Assembly (NCBI RefSeq): GCF_024586455.1
Contig: NC_065921.1
Span: 1,984,001-2,048,000, forward strand
DNA length: 64,000 nt
Origin: Bactrocera neohumeralis
Lineage: Eukaryota > Arthropoda > Insecta > Diptera > Tephritidae
Direction: 5' to 3'
The position numbers and the translations under genes are program-made. Every line of letters starts with the position of its first letter. The stretch's first letter is position 1. A model generated the notes under the pieces. That model searched no databases and had not been told where the DNA came from. It saw only the letters and a list, made by a program, of their open reading frames with translations. Below, in pieces: positions 61,681 through 64,000 of this stretch.

Positions 61681-63732
61681 AACGGGTCTGTTTGCGGGAA
61701 ATGTTATACGAATCATTCTAAATAGCTTTGCATCAGAGCCTATGGAGCCAGAAATTTTTAACTAGACTAATCGGTTGTATGGGAGATTTGCGATATACAT
61801 AGTTGTCCGATCAGATCGATTTCGGCAAATGATCTATAGAATATTAAAATGAATCAACGAACAAATTTGTGTGAATTCTAAATCTCCATCAGATATCGAA
61901 CAGATATCGAAGTCTTGGAGGACCGTTAAAACAAATAAACTATTCTAGTTGGATATTATGTTATTCTTTGACATATTTTTATTCAGAAAAACGGAAAAAT
62001 CGATCTTCATTTCAAATGTTCTTCGATTTTAAAGCTTCCAAGTCACAACGATATATACATATACGTATACATAGTACGTCACCATATTCTTCTGTGCTTT
62101 TCCAAAAGTGTTTACCGGTCTTAAAATATGTTCTAACAAAAGCGTCGGACGCATTCTTTGTATGTAGAACTGGAAGATTCGCTGGCGGCAGTCAAGGCGG
62201 CAAGTGCAACACTGAGTAGAAATAGAGAATGGCATACAAAGGCGAAACCGAAAATGAAAAAGTCTATTTGTAATGCAAAACTGTTGTTCGTAGATGTGTT
62301 TAATATATATATATACATAAATGTGTGTGTGTGTGTGTATGTGAATGAAACAACAATAATACAAATAATTACCGCATAAAAAGCGGCAATTAAATGTTTT
62401 CCTCAGTTTTTTGTTTTAGCTTGGCGTTTCCCTAATTTTACGCCACATACCGCGCTCGCTTGTGGGACTTTTCGCCGTTCAACACCTCAAAACGCGTGCC
62501 ACACCACATAAGCTTCCATGTCGGCGACAGCGTCAGCGCGCGCTAAACAAGTTGCCGTCAGAAGCGGAGTTTTATTTTTCATGATTTTACAGTTGTTTTT
62601 TCAATTTGATTTTGTTTTTGTCCATTTGCAATTGTCAGGTGGCGAACGACTAGCGGCGCATGCGCGTCGAGCGGCGCGTGTTAATTGCAATTGCGACTCC
62701 AGTTGTTGTCTTTTATTTTTATTCTCAACTTAGCCAGCAACAACAGCAACCAAATTTGTATGACAACGGCAATAACAACAAAGCAAACAGTGCAATTTGT
62801 TTGTGTGCATTCGATAGCTTTTTGGTGAAAAACGTTTAAGCCAAATTTGGCTGAGGCTAAAGTTTTATTAATTCTCTAACGGATTGCACGGGCTGGGCGA
62901 GTGTTTGTGTGCAGCTGTGTGTGCTTAGAATATCCACAAGCAAATGCACGCTTCTGACTTGAAGGCACATATACATACACGTGCATATATCGATATATGT
63001 ATGTAGTCATAAAAAGGCGTAGTGCAAATGCGGAATGGCGTAATGGAGATACATACATACATATATGCATGTGTTGCACAGATTTACTGTAATGCGGAAA
63101 ATTGCTTTATTTAGTCGGCGCGGTGACATTGACTGTGCTGCTAAGCAGTACGTTTCTTCTTCTGGCTTGACGCTTTCATATTAGAGCTGCGGATATTCAC
63201 AGCAGGAAAGCCAAGTTATAGCAATTTGTAACTCACATGCCCGGCTTGCCTAGGAAAGGAATGAGTAGAGGAGAGGTATTAGTGGAACTCAATTGCGCAT
63301 AATAATGTCTTACTTTGGGATTATTTTAGTATTTCGCCAGAGCCGAGCAGTTACTCGTATGTTTCGCACTGATTTCAAGTGCATTTCTATTTTACCTTTG
63401 CAAACGGGAGAGAGGCTAACTTTGCTCTGTTAAAATCGGATGGTGAGCCTTGAACATTTTCTGAAGAGAATTCTTTACTTTTTATTTATTTGATCTTCCT
63501 GCCGAGTTGTGAACATATTTCAATTTTATAAGAAATACCATAGTTCTTAGTCTTCCATTATTTGCACTTACCGTCCGTTTTAAATGAAATTTGTCAAAAG
63601 TTATGCCCGTAGTGACAACGTAGAAATCAGTAGGTCTCTTTTGTTCACATTTGAGCAATGGCAACATTGCGATACATGGTTTTGCACACATCTAGCTTTA
63701 CAGTCATAACTTTTCATAATGTAAAATGTCGG
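61681..63732. other. Spacer with simple repeats
   Basis: AT-rich with a TG run at 62322-62339 and ACATACATACATATATG at 63050-63066. A perfect TATCGATA (DRE sequence) at 62988-62995 sits inside an AT palindrome. No gene recognised. Confidence 0.35.
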
Positions 63733-64000
63733 ATGGAGTCATGTGTAGAAGTTTACTCAAGTGATGAAAGTTCTCTGATTGCCTTTCACTTGGGAGTGGC
63801 CAGAAACGATTCGTTTACAGAAGGCTCAAGCAGCTCAAGGCTTCCGGTCCTAGACCAAGTATCCTCTGAGGAGCCAAAGAACACAAAGCTTAGGAAGAGA
63901 AGCCCCCCTTTTGATGACGACCATGGCAAACGAATTAAGGAATTCGTCAATTTCAAAGCTGCTTTTGACAGCACGAAAAGGAGCTGCCTTTATGCCGCGA
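63733..64000 (+). mobile_element. Open frame ending in a LINE reverse-transcriptase motif, runs off the window
   Basis: A frame open from ATG 63733 to the window end (89 codons) starts MESCVEVYSSDESSLIAFHLG, passes a Ser/Lys-rich stretch (NTKLRKRSPPFDDDHGKRIK) and ends EFVNFKAAFDSTKRSCLYAA. The last 18 residues match the DFKAAFDS motif of the reverse transcriptase of insect LINEs (RT block 3 region). Either a truncated LINE is joined to unrelated DNA, or this is the edge of a longer element. The first Asp of the usual DFKAAFDS is Asn here. The remainder lies outside the window. Confidence 0.55.

Noticed and set aside
62988..62995. Perfect TATCGATA (DRE) as a promoter element
   Set aside because: It sits in an AT palindrome within a CATATATG-type simple repeat, with no nearby gene start.
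1..64000. CRISPR arrays, rRNA or tRNA genes
   Set aside because: No regular spaced repeats, no rRNA core sequence and no convincing tRNA A/B-box pair were seen by eye; a covariance-model scan would settle tRNAs.

Overview
The window looks like nuclear DNA of a higher fly, most likely a tephritid fruit fly or a close relative. The grounds are Drosophila-like genes with short, canonical GT..AG introns, Drosophila-type core promoter motifs (Inr, DPE, E-box), very AT-rich non-coding DNA with many CATACATACATATGTA-type microsatellites, and a heavy load of decayed mariner and LINE copies. The species assignment is inference. There are no operons, CRISPR arrays or bacterial features.

Four protein-coding genes can be supported. 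(1) thin/abba (tn), the TRIM32-like RING/B-box/coiled-coil muscle protein, lies on the minus strand at 10172-4337. Five coding exons are visible. The NHL beta-propeller exons are missing and should lie left of position 1. A perfect Inr+DPE core promoter at 14486 (minus) and a UTR donor at 13954 probably belong to it. (2) An intronless V-ATPase subunit a gene (Vha100 family, 898 aa) is at 19808-17112, minus strand. (3) Topors, a RING ubiquitin/SUMO ligase of 1182 aa, has four coding exons at 46811-43025, minus strand. (4) A 365-aa Myb/SANT (zeste-type) DNA-binding protein has three exons at 48662-49925, plus strand, and is divergent from Topors across about 1.85 kb. In D. melanogaster, Topors and tn carry consecutive CG numbers (CG15104 and CG15105, from memory), so the window seems to preserve an old neighbourhood. 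Here it is opened up by the Vha100 gene and about 23 kb of transposon-rich spacer.

Layout: 1-4336, tn intron/flank with an E-box cluster and a mariner copy; 4337-10172, tn coding exons; 10179-14486, tn 5' intron with a LINE tail, a mariner-derived 541-bp deletion element and the candidate promoter; 17112-19808, Vha100; 20-43 kb, spacer with two mellifera-type mariners, a second IS630/mariner-type element and fragments of two LINE lineages; 43025-46811, Topors; 48662-49925, the zeste-like gene; 50-64 kb, non-coding DNA with two further copies of the second transposon family, two more copies of the same LINE tail, a possible SINE-like repeat, and a reading frame with a LINE RT motif running off the right edge.

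I found no unprecedented gene system. The most interesting points are a 270-codon, strongly acidic in-frame extension of a tn exon past its splice donor (a probable NHL-less isoform), the precise Inr/DPE promoter, an intact single-exon Vha100 paralogue with a charged residue in its most conserved membrane helix, and an open frame fused to a LINE reverse-transcriptase motif at the right edge.
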